In this document: one piece after another, positions 40,249 through 51,072 of the stretch
Position numbering within the stretch: position 1 is the first letter of the stretch
Layout of the letters: each line of letters opens with the position of its first letter
From: Semisulcospira habei
Taxonomy: Eukaryota; Mollusca; Gastropoda; Semisulcospiridae
NCBI GenBank assembly: GCA_036245525.1
Contig: BTPG01000002.1
Location: 125,216,712-125,280,711 of the forward strand
Direction: 5' to 3'
DNA: 64,000 nucleotides
Program-made: the position numbers and the translations under genes
Notes under the pieces: generated by a model
What the model saw: the letters and a program-made list of their open reading frames with translations, nothing else
Databases searched by the model: none
What the model was told of the DNA's origin: nothing

Positions 40249-41122
40249 CAGTAAGGTGGCTTAATGGAGATCCATAACTCTTTTTACCGTGGTGTTGGCT
40301 TATAGAAGTAAACTGCATGCAAAACTGTATCAGTAAGGTGGCTTAATGGAGATCCATAACTCTTTTTACCGTGGTGTTGGCTTATAGAAGTAAACTGCAT
40401 GCAAAACTGTATCAGTAAGGTGGCTTAATGGAGATCCATAACTCTTTTTACCGTGGTGTTGGCTTATAGAAGTAAACTGCATGCAAAACTGTATCAGTAA
40501 GGTGGCTTAATGGAGATCCATAACTCTTTTTACCGTGGTGTTGGCTTATAGAAGTAAACTGCATGCAAAACTGTATCAGTAAGGTGGCTTAATGGAGATC
40601 CATAACTCTTTTTACCGTGGTGTTGGCTTATAGAAGTAAACTGCATGCAAAACTGTATCAGTAAGGTGGCTTAATGGAGATCCATAACTCTTTTTACCAT
40701 GGTGTTGGCTTATAGAAGTAAACTGCATGCAAAACTGTATCAGTAAGGTGGCTTAATGGAGATCCATAACTCTTTTTACCGTGGTGTTGGCTTATAGAAG
40801 TAAACTGCATGCAAAACTGTATCAGTAAGGTGGCTTAATGGAGATCCATAACTCTTTTTACCGTGGTGTTGGCTTATAGAAGTAAACTGCATGCAAAACT
40901 GTATCAGTAAGGTGGCTTAATGGAGATCCATAACTCTTTTTACCGTGGTGTTGGCTTATAGAAGTAAACTGCATGCAAAACTGTATCAGTAAGGTGGCTT
41001 AATGGAGATCCATAACTCTTTTTACCGTGGTGTTGGCTTATAGAAGTAAACTGCATGCAAAACTGTATCAGTAAGGTGGCTTAATGGAGATCCAGTGGTG
41101 TTGGCTTATAGAAGTAAACTGC
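40249..41122 (+). repeat. 82-bp satellite, ten units plus one partial
   Basis: Units start at 40249, 40331, 40413 and so on to 41069, each exactly 82 bp. The units are essentially identical; one G-to-A (ACCATGG) in the sixth. The last partial unit lost about 15 bp. The end of a unit (AACTGCATGCAAAACTGTAT) also occurs alone at 40151-40170, ahead of a C-rich run. Confidence 0.95.
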
Positions 41123-41629
41123 GGATACAACAAAAATAACACGGGACCCAACTTTTTATTGTTATAAGCGAAGTTTGTTGTAAGCGAAGTATTTTGCACG
41201 AGCAGCGGGGCCCTATGAAAATGCGTTGTTATAGCCGACTTTGGTTATGTCCGACCGTGTTACAAGCGAAGCTGACTGCGTGTGTCTCTAACTGCCGTGC
41301 TCAACAAGACAAATAGAAACGGGACCACGATGTCTCCCTATCAGACAAACAAAAAGTCTGCTCAGTGCTCGGTCCCTCAGCCACCGCCTGCCGTAGGTCT
41401 GTAAACGACATAACGTGCTCACGGGCGCCCCCACCTCAACCCGCAGGGCCTCATGAGAATTTCGGTCTCCTTCCTGGCAAAGAGCGACACCATGGACATC
41501 ATTAGACTGAGGCAGCCATGCGGGCTGAACCTCTTCCAGGCCACTGAACGCATGGTATGTTTCAAAAATCGTTGTTCATTCAACGACCGAAACCAATAGT
41601 CCGGTGGTCATAGATGCAAAGTGGTTTCA
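41123..41629. other. No gene recognised
   Basis: GTTATAAGCGAAGT-type word repeated three times (41160-41275). A half family A hairpin end is at 41447-41475. Confidence 0.4.
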
Positions 41630-41669
41630 GCAAGAGGTATAGATCCTCATGAGGATCTATACCTCTTGC
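41630..41669. repeat. Family A hairpin without GC apex
   Basis: GCAAGAGGTATAGATCCTCA / TGAGGATCTATACCTCTTGC: a perfect 40-bp palindrome. TATAG/CTATA replaces CATAG/CTATG in both arms. Confidence 0.9.
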
Positions 41670-42625
41670 AGCTGGGTGTGTCGGGGTTATGTGCTCGAAT
41701 GTACAGGTGCCACGGTTGGTTGGTTAGTTCGGGGTCTTAACGTCCACGGTACTGAAGTGATAATGGACGGCCCTGACGGGCGGGTTAATGGGGGACAGGG
41801 AAATCTATTTCCTATGGAGTACGACCTGAACACTGATCAATTCAGGCGCACTGCAAATGTGGCACTTTGATTTACCAGGACCCTTCAACGGACATGCTAT
41901 GGAACAAGCCCGTGCTTTTTCCCTGGATATAGGAGCCACCTGAGTGCAATCACTTATATCAGCTCATCTCCATGTGCGGTAAACGCCCACACTTTGGAGA
42001 GAAAGGCAACTGATCAAGGCAGCACTAAGTAGATTTTAAGAGCTGGCGCGACGACAGATCAACAGGAAGCCAAACACGCACGTGACAGAAACGACCATTG
42101 AAAAACAACACGACCCCAGTTCAATTACCGTACTCCAATCCAGATCCGGGAAAAAAGAAAAAAACAACAACAGACAAACACGAGCAGGGTAGAGGCGGGA
42201 ATGAAGCCAGTGAGCCAAAAGTCATCGGTTCTACATCGGCCGCCGTCGGTCCCACAGCAAACTGCTTACCTTGACACGTGCCAAAGACAATTTAAGTACA
42301 AGGATTGTAAGTGTTTGGTAATGCATACAGCTTAATAGTTCGCCGTCGGCAAGCACGTGGGAGCATGATCCCGCGTGATCGTAACACAGCAGATGGCGGC
42401 GCGCCAGCAGAACCATGCCATCGTTGTTCCTAAACGGCGGCCAATCTTTAATTGGTCTCAACAGACACCTTCCAACAACGCAGACGGCACGCAGCCAATG
42501 CTGCACCACAATTCGGTTCTGTCTGCCTCTATCTATATATAGTGAGGTTTCGTTTGAAACAAACGACTCTCCACAACGAACGAGAGCGAAATCAACCAAC
42601 TCGATTGTACCATAAGCACAGACAA
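41670..42625. other. No gene recognised
   Basis: 41717-41760 has GGTTGGTTGGTTAG then CTTAACGTCCACGG, which looks like the reverse end of a LINE or SINE (compare family G and the I-like LINE tails). The rest is not recognised. Confidence 0.4.
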
Positions 42626-42714
42626 CACTCCAAACATCTCCAAGATGCATAGATCCTCATGAGCCCTCCGAGGGCTGATGAGGATCTATGCCTCTTGAAG
42701 ATGTTTGGAGTGTT
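42626..42714. repeat. Family A hairpin with extended arms
   Basis: CACTCCAAACATCTCCAAGA pairs with TCTTGAAGATGTTTGGAGTG outside the usual stem, giving an 89-bp palindrome. Apex GCCCTCCGAGGGC is shortened. Confidence 0.85.
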
Positions 42715-43216
42715 GCCTATGCATACGGTACCCACCGCTATTTTTCCTCTCGTTCGTTGTTGCGAGTTGTCCGCCGCAAACCAAACCTCCCTAATGTCCC
42801 CTTTACATGCGGATTAGCGAGTTATTTGGGTTTACCGCCGTCTTGCACACGGGACTGATCGAGAGGTATTGCCTGCATAAAGTACAGCAAGGTTTTAATG
42901 CATCAAGCTGGCTTAAGTATTCACGGCAGTGTGTCTTGAGAGAGACTCTTATCATCAGCTCACAAGTGGATCAGGTTATTCACGAGGCCGCAGACGTAAC
43001 ACCTTCGAAAGAGGCGGGACAACATCATGCCAATATATACCCTCACCACAGACTGATGAGGGGTGGGTGTCAGTGGAGAGGGGTCAGACTGACGATGGGT
43101 GGAGTGTGAAGTGTGAAGTGGTACAGGTCAGCATCACAACATCGCGAAACCGGATATAACGCGGTCAAGTCTGTGGCTCCAATGTAGACACCCAATATAA
43201 AAAAAAGGCCTCTAGC
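42715..43216. other. No gene recognised
   Basis: A 100-codon frame at 42807-43109 has no motif. Confidence 0.35.
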
Positions 43217-43277
43217 TGACTTCAGCTTTAGTTGGCCGGCGCACTACCGTGTGCGGGCCAACTAAGGCTGGTCAGCC
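43217..43277. repeat. Palindrome, possibly family B-like
   Basis: CTGACTTCAGCTTTAGTTGG and CCAACTAAGGCTGGTCAG around CCGGCGCACTACCGTGTGCG. Confidence 0.65.
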
Positions 43278-43532
43278 AGACAACGTTTGCTTACTGTGTT
43301 TCTCTCTTCACAGGCCTGTATACGATTAGCACCACAATGAAAGGCACTCCAGCCCTGTTCGGATTGCTGGAAGATGTATCGGACCACTGAGACACCCAGA
43401 GCTGCGTATACGACCTGTCAGACATATACACAGTCGTCATCCAACTCGCGCGATACCAAGGGCCACAAAAGAAGCATTGTCAAAAGTGTTGAACACCCCA
43501 ACCCCAACCCCCCCCCCCCCCTCTTCCCCCCC

Positions 43533-43564
<32 letters not shown>

Positions 43565-43871
43565 AAGGACCATACTGTCACACTCCTTGCGCTGATGCTT
43601 AAAAAAAATTAATGTTCGCGTCCAACGATGTGCACTACAAACCGGTTATCGGTAGCGCAGTGGGCCAAGTCCCATCGCCAATAAGCAGCGATCTGTTAAT
43701 GGCACGCGTAATGAATGAGGTGACAGACAGATTCGATCACCGGGAATCTATTCGACATCACTGGCGGTACGGCGATGACGGACTGCTAATCGTGAAAGCC
43801 CGGGCGCCCATGCCGCAGTCTGACTTCATCGTTCCCAGGTATCGCGATGTAGCGAGGCTGACGCGTACCCC
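43278..43871. other. No gene recognised; C run at 43509-43519
   Basis: AAAT repeat at 43537-43565. A 115-codon frame at 43612-43959 runs into a family B palindrome and is not supported. Confidence 0.35.
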
Positions 43872-43953
43872 ACGTCTTCGGGCCCACGACGGCCGCAGTC
43901 CGTGCGCGGGCCCACTGCGGCCATCGTGGGCCCGAAGACATTTGCGCACTGGG
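43872..43953. mobile_element. Family B palindrome
   Basis: GTCTTCGGGCCCACGACGGC pairs with GCCATCGTGGGCCCGAAGAC; end TTTGCGCACTGGG. CCACGA/TCGTGG replaces CGACGT-type bases in both arms. Confidence 0.8.
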
Positions 43954-44115
43954 TGTTAGCACTCTACGCTTCCCACCTCTATTCTGTCTGCGATGAACCG
44001 CATTAAAAAAACACAGCCGATCACTGCATCTAGGCTGTTGCACGAAAATGCACCACTAAGACGGAACGGCATAAAACAACAACCTGTCATATGATAGATA
44101 TCTCTCTGTGCTGGA

Positions 44116-44523
44116 ACGGGCGTTGCATTGATTGTACATTGCTTAACGTCCCGACAGCAACAAGGCTTTCTCAGGACGTGCCTGCACTGCTTGTGAAAAA
44201 AAACAACCAACTAAACAGAACATTGAATGTATGTCGCCAGCCGGTCAAACACATTAAATAAACCTAACACATGGGGCCTAAATAAAGCTAAGACCATTTA
44301 GCAACACACATCCAATATCAAGAGCTACAGGCAGTGCAGACAGTAGGGAGAGTTTAAAAAAGGCAAATACAGGTGAATGGCCCTCGGGTAGACAGAAACA
44401 CATGCCCCAGAATAGAGAGAAAACCCCACCCTGTGGGGCTGACCAGGGTGACCCTGGGAACTAAAAAATACCTAACCCCACCCAAGTCCCCCAGGGCAGA
44501 CCCGGTGGGGTACGGGCGTTGCA
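44116..44523 (-). mobile_element. SINE-like G, copy 4, 12-bp TSD
   Basis: ACGGGCGTTGCA at 44116-44127 and 44512-44523. Full length; shares GGCCCTCGGGTAGACAG-like variation with copy 6. Confidence 0.9.
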
Positions 44524-44807
44524 GGATAATCGACGCTGCAATAGTGTTTGAAGCCAAAACAAGCATGACAGACAGCGCAGAACATGCGATAACCATACAA
44601 CCCTTTTATTTCCAGAGCCAAATGAACTCTCTGGTTAGAATGGTCTGAAGAGTGGAGCTGTTACCGTAAGCAAATCAGAAAACATGTCCACTTTGATCGG
44701 CCGAGAATACGCTCTTACGATCTGGGACATGCACGACTCGTGACTGCTAAAGGGCTTCTGTCAACAAATCCATGAAGCGGATGAGATAGCTGAGATAGCT
44801 TAACTGC

Positions 44808-44878
44808 AGTCTGATGAAGCTGATTATCAAACCTCCGCGCCTTTGGCGCGAAGGTCTGATAATCGTCTTCATCGGACT
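44808..44878. repeat. 71-bp palindrome
   Basis: AGTCTGATGAAGCTGATTAT ... CCGCGCC-TTT-GGCGCG ... ATAATCGTCTTCATCGGACT. No relative seen. Confidence 0.8.
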
Positions 44879-44995
44879 AAAACCCCGCGATACAGCACTC
44901 AAAGCAAGTCACCACAGACACAGTTCAATGCCACAATTGTACTGTAACAACGTTGCTTTCTTGACTGCCAGGGCACAGCCAGAACCACCCAGCTG

Positions 44996-45061
44996 AAAGA
45001 GACATAAAACCTCATGAACCCCGCGCAGTCGCGGGAGCTCGTGAGGTTCTATGCCTTTTGC
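44996..45061. repeat. Family A hairpin, divergent
   Basis: AAAACCTCATGAACCCCGCG with CGCGGGAGCTCGTGAGGTTC. AACCTC/GAGGTT replaces GATCCTC/GAGGATC in both arms. Confidence 0.7.
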
Positions 45062-45129
45062 TCAATTTACTTTGTGCCCGTGTTCGTTCGTTCGTTTGCA
45101 TCTTACGCTTTGAATTTACGAATTTTTGT

Positions 45130-45505
45130 GTTATTAAGTGCATGACTGTACGCTCAGAGGAACTTGGGCCTATGACAGCCCAAAGGATGGTGCGTGATTA
45201 ATTAACTTGGCGTCTTCGCTTGGGACACAGACCATGACAGCTCAAAGGTATAACTTGATTAACGTGGCGCCTGAGGAGAAAGCAATTCAGGCACTACCCT
45301 TGACATGTCATAGTCTGTGCGCCAAGATAATCAAGCACTGACTCTGATCCGCCATAGTCCATGCGCCAAGCTAATCAGGCAATACCCGTGATTTGTCATG
45401 GTTTTTAGGCCAATATAATCAAGCACCGTCCCTGAAATCTCAAGGTCTACAGTCCCGCTAATCAGGCGCTGCCCTTGAGCTCTCACGGTCGGCCCAGCTC
45501 CCACT
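45130..45505. repeat. Cluster of decayed family C units
   Basis: At least five pieces with GCGCCAAG(C/A)TAATCA, (A)GGCACTACCCTTGA and CATGACAG or TCATGGT, some direct and some inverted. It looks like an old family C array rather than one element. Confidence 0.6.
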
Positions 45506-45724
45506 GCTGAAGCTGACAACAAAAGATCGTGTTGCACAACAAAGAGAACGCGCCGCTCGCGGTGTGCCCTCATCAATCGCCATTCCATACCAAGACATGC
45601 ATTAGGACACGGGTTCCAGTTGGTCTCAGTGGCGTCAGCAGCTCCATCTCGTCAATCACCGCACTGTATGTTTGCTTTGTTTTTGTTTTGTCACGGTGAG
45701 ATGGTCTCAGCTGCCGGCTCCACC

Positions 45725-45945
45725 TTAACCCCTTCTTTGCCACTGTACGTACATTTTTGTTTATGAAAAAAAATCGTGGTTCATTCAACGACCAAAAGCC
45801 ATCACCGTCCGAGAAACATGGCTACAAATTGGTCTCAGCAAAAGGCATAGATCCTCATGAGCCCCCGCAGTCGCGGGGGCTCATGAGGATCTATGTCTCT
45901 TGCAGTTAGATCGTGTTCATTTTTTCTCGGCAGCGAAGGGGTTAA
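45725..45945. mobile_element. Family A TTAA MITE, best complete copy
   Basis: TTAACCCCTTCTTTGCCACT at left and CTCGGCAGCGAAGGGGTTAA at right; TTAA intact on both sides; 221 bp. Order: TIR, ~85-bp left shoulder (TTCATTCAACGACC, CCGTCCGAGAAACATGG), hairpin 45838-45903, ~25-bp right shoulder, TIR. Confidence 0.9.
45838..45903. repeat. Family A hairpin inside complete MITE
   Basis: Perfect from CATAGATCC to the apex CCCGCAGTCGCGGG; one mismatch near the base. Confidence 0.85.
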
Positions 45946-46434
45946 CCTCTAAAAAGCAGCATGCCGATGTTTTTGTGTGCTGTCAGCTCAAAAGGGGGCG
46001 TCATAAACGCTTTAAGCATAGAACGCCCATGATGGTTCACGAACGGTGTCAGAACAGTTACTTTGAGAGGCGCCGAGAGGGGTGTATGGGGTGTCTGGAG
46101 AGAGGTAGTACCTTTGTAAACCTGGCAGCCGAGCACCCATCCGAAAGGACGGGAGCACTGTTCCTCACCCAGCACTCAACTCTCACTTTTGGCTCCAAGA
46201 AAGCCGTTGGGAATAACAGTGGCCACACCCTGGTAAACCGCTTCTGCTGGCGGGCTAAACGATGTGAGGCGCCAATGTGTTGTTACTCATTGGTGGGCAG
46301 ACCGAGCTCATCAGTCCTGAACGACAGTCGGTCTAGGGGAGGGACCCCCGATACACGTCCCTGGCCGAAGACGGAGATGCAGGACCTCTCAGGTGCCTAA
46401 CGGCTGCATCATGCATATTGCGCTTCATCGAAGC
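45946..46434. other. No gene recognised
   Basis: A 166-codon frame (45900-46400) starts inside the MITE and has no domain. 46215-46260 resembles 13300-13345. Confidence 0.4.
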
Positions 46435-46844
46435 GATCGAGGAAGATTGATTGATTGAGTGTACATTGCTTAACGTCCCGACAGCAACAAGGCCCTCGCA
46501 GGACGTGCCTGCACTGCTTGTGAAAAACAACCCAACAGAATATTGAATGTATGTCGCCAGCCGGTCCAAGACATTAAATAAACCTACGACACGGGGCCGA
46601 AATAAAGCCAAGACCATCTAGCAACACACATCCAATATCAAGAGCTACAGGCAGCGCAGACAATAGGGAGAGTTTAAAAAAGGAAAATACAGGTGAATGG
46701 ACCAAGGGTAGACAGAAACACATGCCCCAGAATTGAGGAGAAAACCCACCCTGTGGGGCTGACCAGGGTGACCCTGGGAACTAAAAAGTAGTCAACCCCA
46801 CCCAAGTCCCCCAGGGCAGACCCGGGTGGGGTGATCGAGGAAGA
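46435..46844 (-). mobile_element. SINE-like G, copy 5, 12-bp TSD
   Basis: GATCGAGGAAGA at 46435-46446 and 46833-46844, exact. Confidence 0.9.
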
Positions 46845-46997
46845 AGAAGAAGGAAGAGGCGCCGAGCTGTTCTAGGACCGGCCTGCGTGTCTATCTGTCT
46901 GTGGAGCTGCAAAAAGGTCTTCAGCCCGAGCACAACTCCTAAAATTTGGGAAGTGCAATATTTATATCTTCAAATATAGCACCGGTGCCGATCCTTA

Positions 46998-47105
46998 CCC
47001 AAGTAAGCAATAGACAATCGGGTCGACGTCGGCCGCAGTGGGCCCGCGCACAGTCGTGCGCGGGCCCACTGCAGCCGGCGTCGGTCCGAGGACCTTTTTT
47101 TTTAC
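46998..47105. mobile_element. Family B palindrome
   Basis: GGTCGACGTCGGCCGCAGTG and CACTGCAGCCGGCGTCGGTC around GGGCCCGCGCACAGTCGTGC. T-run at 47095-47103. Confidence 0.75.
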
Positions 47106-47528
47106 GGGGTTCGTGTGTAACCGTGTAGGCGATCTACACTCCAAGATATGCGTTTGGAAGCGTAGCCAAGGTTTTACTATTAGTGTCTCCAGAACTACTT
47201 CATACATCATGTACAGTGTTTTTGCAAGCGCATGAACCCAACGATGAAAGAAACGCATGTAAACAAGATAATTACACCTCGACTGCGGTATAACTGATTT
47301 TCTAAGCGCGAGTTCGTTCGTGCTTTTTTTTTTTTTCGGGGGGGGGGGGGGGGCGTGGGTTCGTTGTGGGGGGGGGGGGGGGTCCTTATTTATCTTCGTT
47401 TGGGTTTTGTTTGCATGCTACACACTTGGCTGCCCGCAAACATGCAAAATCGCACAACAAACGTATGGATCGACCAAGACAGGATAGGATGCGTTTGAAG
47501 TTGTTGTTCTTGTCGTTCGCAGAATCAC

Positions 47529-47627
47529 AGGAGAATAACGCTTGTTACGTGCAGGAGAATAACGCTTGTTACGTGCAGGAGAATAACGCTTGTTACGTGC
47601 AGGAGAATAACGCTTGTTACGTGGTAG
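47529..47627 (+). repeat. 24-bp minisatellite, four units
   Basis: AGGAGAATAACGCTTGTTAC plus GTGC repeated four times without change. Confidence 0.95.
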
Positions 47628-47679
47628 AATCGTTGTCGTAGTATGATAAACACACCAGACGCACGCACGTAAGGTTCTT

Positions 47680-47893
47680 TTAACTCATTCAACCCCAGAC
47701 ACACCACAGCAGGATAAGGATCCACCATGATAGTTCAAGGGTGATGCCAGAATAGCTTGGCGCCTATGGGCGCCAAGCTATTCTGGCATCACCCTTGAAC
47801 TATCATGGTCGATTTGTGTCCTGCACTGCAATGCAGTCTTGAGAGGACAGGGGCAAACTTTAAGGATTTTGGTGTTGGGGTAGAATGAGTTAA
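47680..47893. mobile_element. Family C TTAA MITE (GTGATGCC subfamily), complete
   Basis: TTAACTCATTCAACCCCAGA and TTGGGGTAGAATGAGTTAA; apex GGCGCCTATGGGCGCC. TTAA on both sides. Confidence 0.9.
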
Positions 47894-49196
47894 ATAAACT
47901 TCATTCAGCTGCAACCCGTCACACGTGGCTTAAGGATGTAGACAATACTGGAGTAACAGTTCCAACAATATATTAATTCAGCCATGCGATCTCCACACAA
48001 TGCATTTCCAAATGCACCAACACTGATACAAAGTCTCTTCTGCAAATGTCCACACTGCCGACACAAAGTTTCTCATACAACGTACACCACCGTTACGCTG
48101 TGTCCCTCACAATGTAACCATATACGGGCCACGTACCTACGATAAACTGTGTGTCTCTACAAAACTGACAATGCAAGACAATGTATAAACGAGCTTCTTA
48201 GCACCAATCTTTTATAGTACAACCAATTTCCGGAATAATCCAAGAAAATCATACAACGCAACCAATCGGAACGAAACACGTAACTGAAACTCATAAATAT
48301 TAATAAAGAAAAAATTTCTAGAATAACTACAATAGGCTACAAAAATTCGGCTACTAATTTCAGCCCCAAATCCTAGTGTGTAACGATGTCACACAAGAGT
48401 ATGGAAGGCAGTTCACGATCTAGCCGGAATCTTTCCAGAAGTTTCACAATCTTTAAAATAAAAATAAAAAACATACCGACTGGCTGCCAACTTCACGCGC
48501 ACAGAAAACAATTATAACTATTAGAGCGTCTATAAAACAATGTAGCAAAATGTTACCTATTCCTCTGACGACACACGTACGCGGTCACTAGACAGCGCGA
48601 CCTGCTCGTAGGTTCTAATCTATACTCCGCGAATCTACGCAAAACAAAGATCGACCGCTATTCAGTCTCCGCGCGACCTTGCTAGAAGCCTCCGGTTAAA
48701 CTTAGCATAATAACAAAGCGAATTCCGCTCTACGCGCGAACGAAAGAAAATCTTACTAAAAAGGTACGTGAATCGTAACCATGATAGCTCAAATAAATAT
48801 CGGATTGTTCCCTACGATTAACACATGTATGCTCTCACAGGACAACACAACCACAATAGTAACAACGCTGTCCTGATGTCTGATGAAAGAATGTGTTTGT
48901 TTGCGCAACTATATGCAGACGCAAGCAAGCATGCGCGACGGAAGATTTCCACTTACATTTCCACAGCATGCAAACAAAACCTCAGTGTTTTGCGTCCTCT
49001 AAACATAGCTCTTTGCGCTGTCAGCCATTTCGAAACCCGGCTCTGCAAGCACGCAAACAAAACGATCACGATGTTCAGGATGAGTGGCGTTAAAAGACAT
49101 TTACGACGATGGAAACGCATCCACCTTTCATTGGGCGTACGCCATTTTTTTTTTTTTTTAAATTTATTTATTTTGGTTTACCCACCTTGACGTACT
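47894..49196. other. About 1.3 kb without recognised feature
   Basis: AT-rich. The only longer frame (48825-49190, 121 codons) ends in a poly-Phe stretch from a T-run and lacks any motif. The interval 48010-48110 has loosely repeated ACAAAGTYTCT and CCACAC words. Confidence 0.4.
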
Positions 49197-49200
49197 GAGT

Positions 49201-49622
49201 TTACTTACTTACTTACTTACTTATGCCTTGCACCCCTACTGGGGCATAGGCCGCCTACAAAGGATCTCCAAGAGTCTCTGTCCCGGGCTCTCCTTTCCAC
49301 TTGGTTCCAGGTCATCTTCATGGTCTTAAGGTCTGCATCCAGTTCCCGGCGCCATGTGTTTCTTGGTCTGCCTCTTTTACGCGTGCCCTGTGGATTCCAT
49401 GTTAGGGCTTGCCTGGTGATGTTGTCTGCTGGCTTACGTAAGGTGTGCCCTATCCATCTCCAACGTCGTTGTTTAATTTCGTCTTCTGCAGGCAGCTGGT
49501 TGGTTCTGTTCCAGAGTTCGTTGTTGCTGATGGTCTCTGGCCAATGGATATTTAGGATCTTGCGCAGGCAGTTGTTAATGAAGACTTGTATTCTCTTTGT
49601 GATGGCAACTGTTGTTACTTAG
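49201..49622 (-). mobile_element. LINE N 3' fragment
   Basis: On the minus strand it encodes [20 protein letters not shown], then [11 protein letters not shown] and [11 protein letters not shown], and ends ARHK-stop followed by the (GTAA)n tail (TTAC repeats at 49201-49222). It matches the C-terminal part of the split LINE at 34300-34700. 5'-truncated. Confidence 0.9.
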
Positions 49623-49700
49623 CTTGCTGACAATTACGCGTTTTCAAAGGACAATGTAACTTTGCAGTGAGCAAACCTATCCTAGTTTATTACACAAATA

Positions 49701-49803
49701 TCAACCCCTCGACTGCTACTGACGAAACCGACCGGCGGAAAACAGACGCATGGCCACGCATCTTTTCCGCCGGGCGGTACGTCAGTAGCAGTCGAGGGGT
49801 TAA
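49701..49803. mobile_element. Family E TTAA palindrome MITE
   Basis: AACCCCTCGACTGCTACTGA and TCAGTAGCAGTCGAGGGGTT are exact TIRs; inner GGCGGAAAA / TTTTCCGCC. Right TTAA at 49800-49803; left TTAA has become TCAA. 103 bp. Confidence 0.85.
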
Positions 49804-50099
49804 AGAGACGGTGTGAACCCAAGCTCTTGGCAAAAGCAGGTAAGTATTTAGGGACGCGCACTGTCTTGATTCGTTCGTTGGTACACTTTGGCGATGGTTA
49901 CGTCGCATAAAACACCGACGAGCGTCTCACCGCGGAGCTCGTTTGCGCATACCAGCAGTTAGACCCAGTCATAGGACGGAAAACGAGTAACAGGGGAGGC
50001 CGGGGGGGGGCGGGGGGAGGAGGGGGGGGGGAATGAGGAAGCGAGATGGATGGCAAAGCAGCTCAATAAAAACACGAATGTGATGGAACTATTCGTCAA

Positions 50100-50181
50100 C
50101 ACGTGTGTAAGTGCTGGTCTGTGATTTTGGACCTTACGGCTTTGAGCAGTAAGGTCCAAAATCACAGACCAGCACACATGT
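50100..50181. repeat. Family P palindrome, copy 2
   Basis: GTGCTGGTCTGTGATTTTGG ... CCAAAATCACAGACCAGCAC. Longer and cleaner than copy 1. Confidence 0.85.
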
Positions 50182-50359
50182 TGCACTAGTATTTCTGACT
50201 TCAAGCTTTCCTCAACACTATCATTCCATCAGGTATTTACACATTCATGCCGTTCTCTTTGTACACACATTCATACCGTTCCTCTTCTCTTTGTAAGGTC
50301 GCGCATGCCTCACATGCTTGCTTGCGTCTGCATGTAGTTGCGCAAATAAATAAATAATA

Positions 50360-50834
50360 ATGATAATAAAGATGATTTATAAGGCTCTAGATGCCGTACA
50401 TATGAACAAAAAAAATATTACACAAAAAGGTGACAAAACCAAAACCACATGTACAATTACACAAAAGAACACAAAAAAAATGACTAAATACAAGAACACT
50501 GATAATCAAGATGGGAAAAGATGGGTTTTAAGACTGTGTTTAAAACTGGAACTGGACTCACTGTGTCAAGGACTTAGGAAGATCATTCCAGACTGATGGA
50601 CCCTGGTAAGAAAAAGATCTCTGCCCAAACCTTTTAGTCCTAACTGTACGAATCCGAAGAATTTTATTGTCAGACGAACTGCGCAACTGCCTGGAAGGGA
50701 TATAACAGTGAAGGAGCTCTGAGAGATAAGTGCCGAGTTGTGTGCGCCAGAAACGTAAACATGACAAATGGACACGATTCTGTGTTCAAGTAAACTATCT
50801 CCTTCACTGGCAACCAGTGGATAGCGTGCAGGAT
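50360..50834 (-). pseudogene. L2 LINE C-terminal coding end
   Basis: Encodes HVSPILHAIHWLPV, then YIPSRQLRSSSDNKILRIR and FGQRSFSYQGPSVWNDLPKS, all standard for the last domain of L2-type proteins. At least one frameshift separates the WLPV part from the PSRQLR part. It continues the coding of 57256-57400. Confidence 0.85.
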
Positions 50835-51072
50835 GGGGGAGACATGGTTAGTTAGTTAGTTAGTTATTTGGGTTTAACGCCGAGCAGGCGACTAAGGCCA
50901 TCTCACGGCGGGATGGGTAAAAAATCTGGTCAGCCAGACTAAAAGCAAGGTCTCAAGGCAAGATGTAAATATAGATTAAAAATCTCAGGCTAAAATGTCG
51001 CACGTCTTGAAAAGAAACGTCTACAGACTCTCAAAAAGGGCAAATAAAAAAATTCACATAGTCTATGAATGC

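Noticed and set aside
45900..46400. 166-codon frame
   Set aside because: It begins inside a family A MITE and shows no conserved domain.
48825..49190. 121-codon frame
   Set aside because: No motif, ends in poly-Phe from a T-run, not preceded by a convincing start or splice signal.
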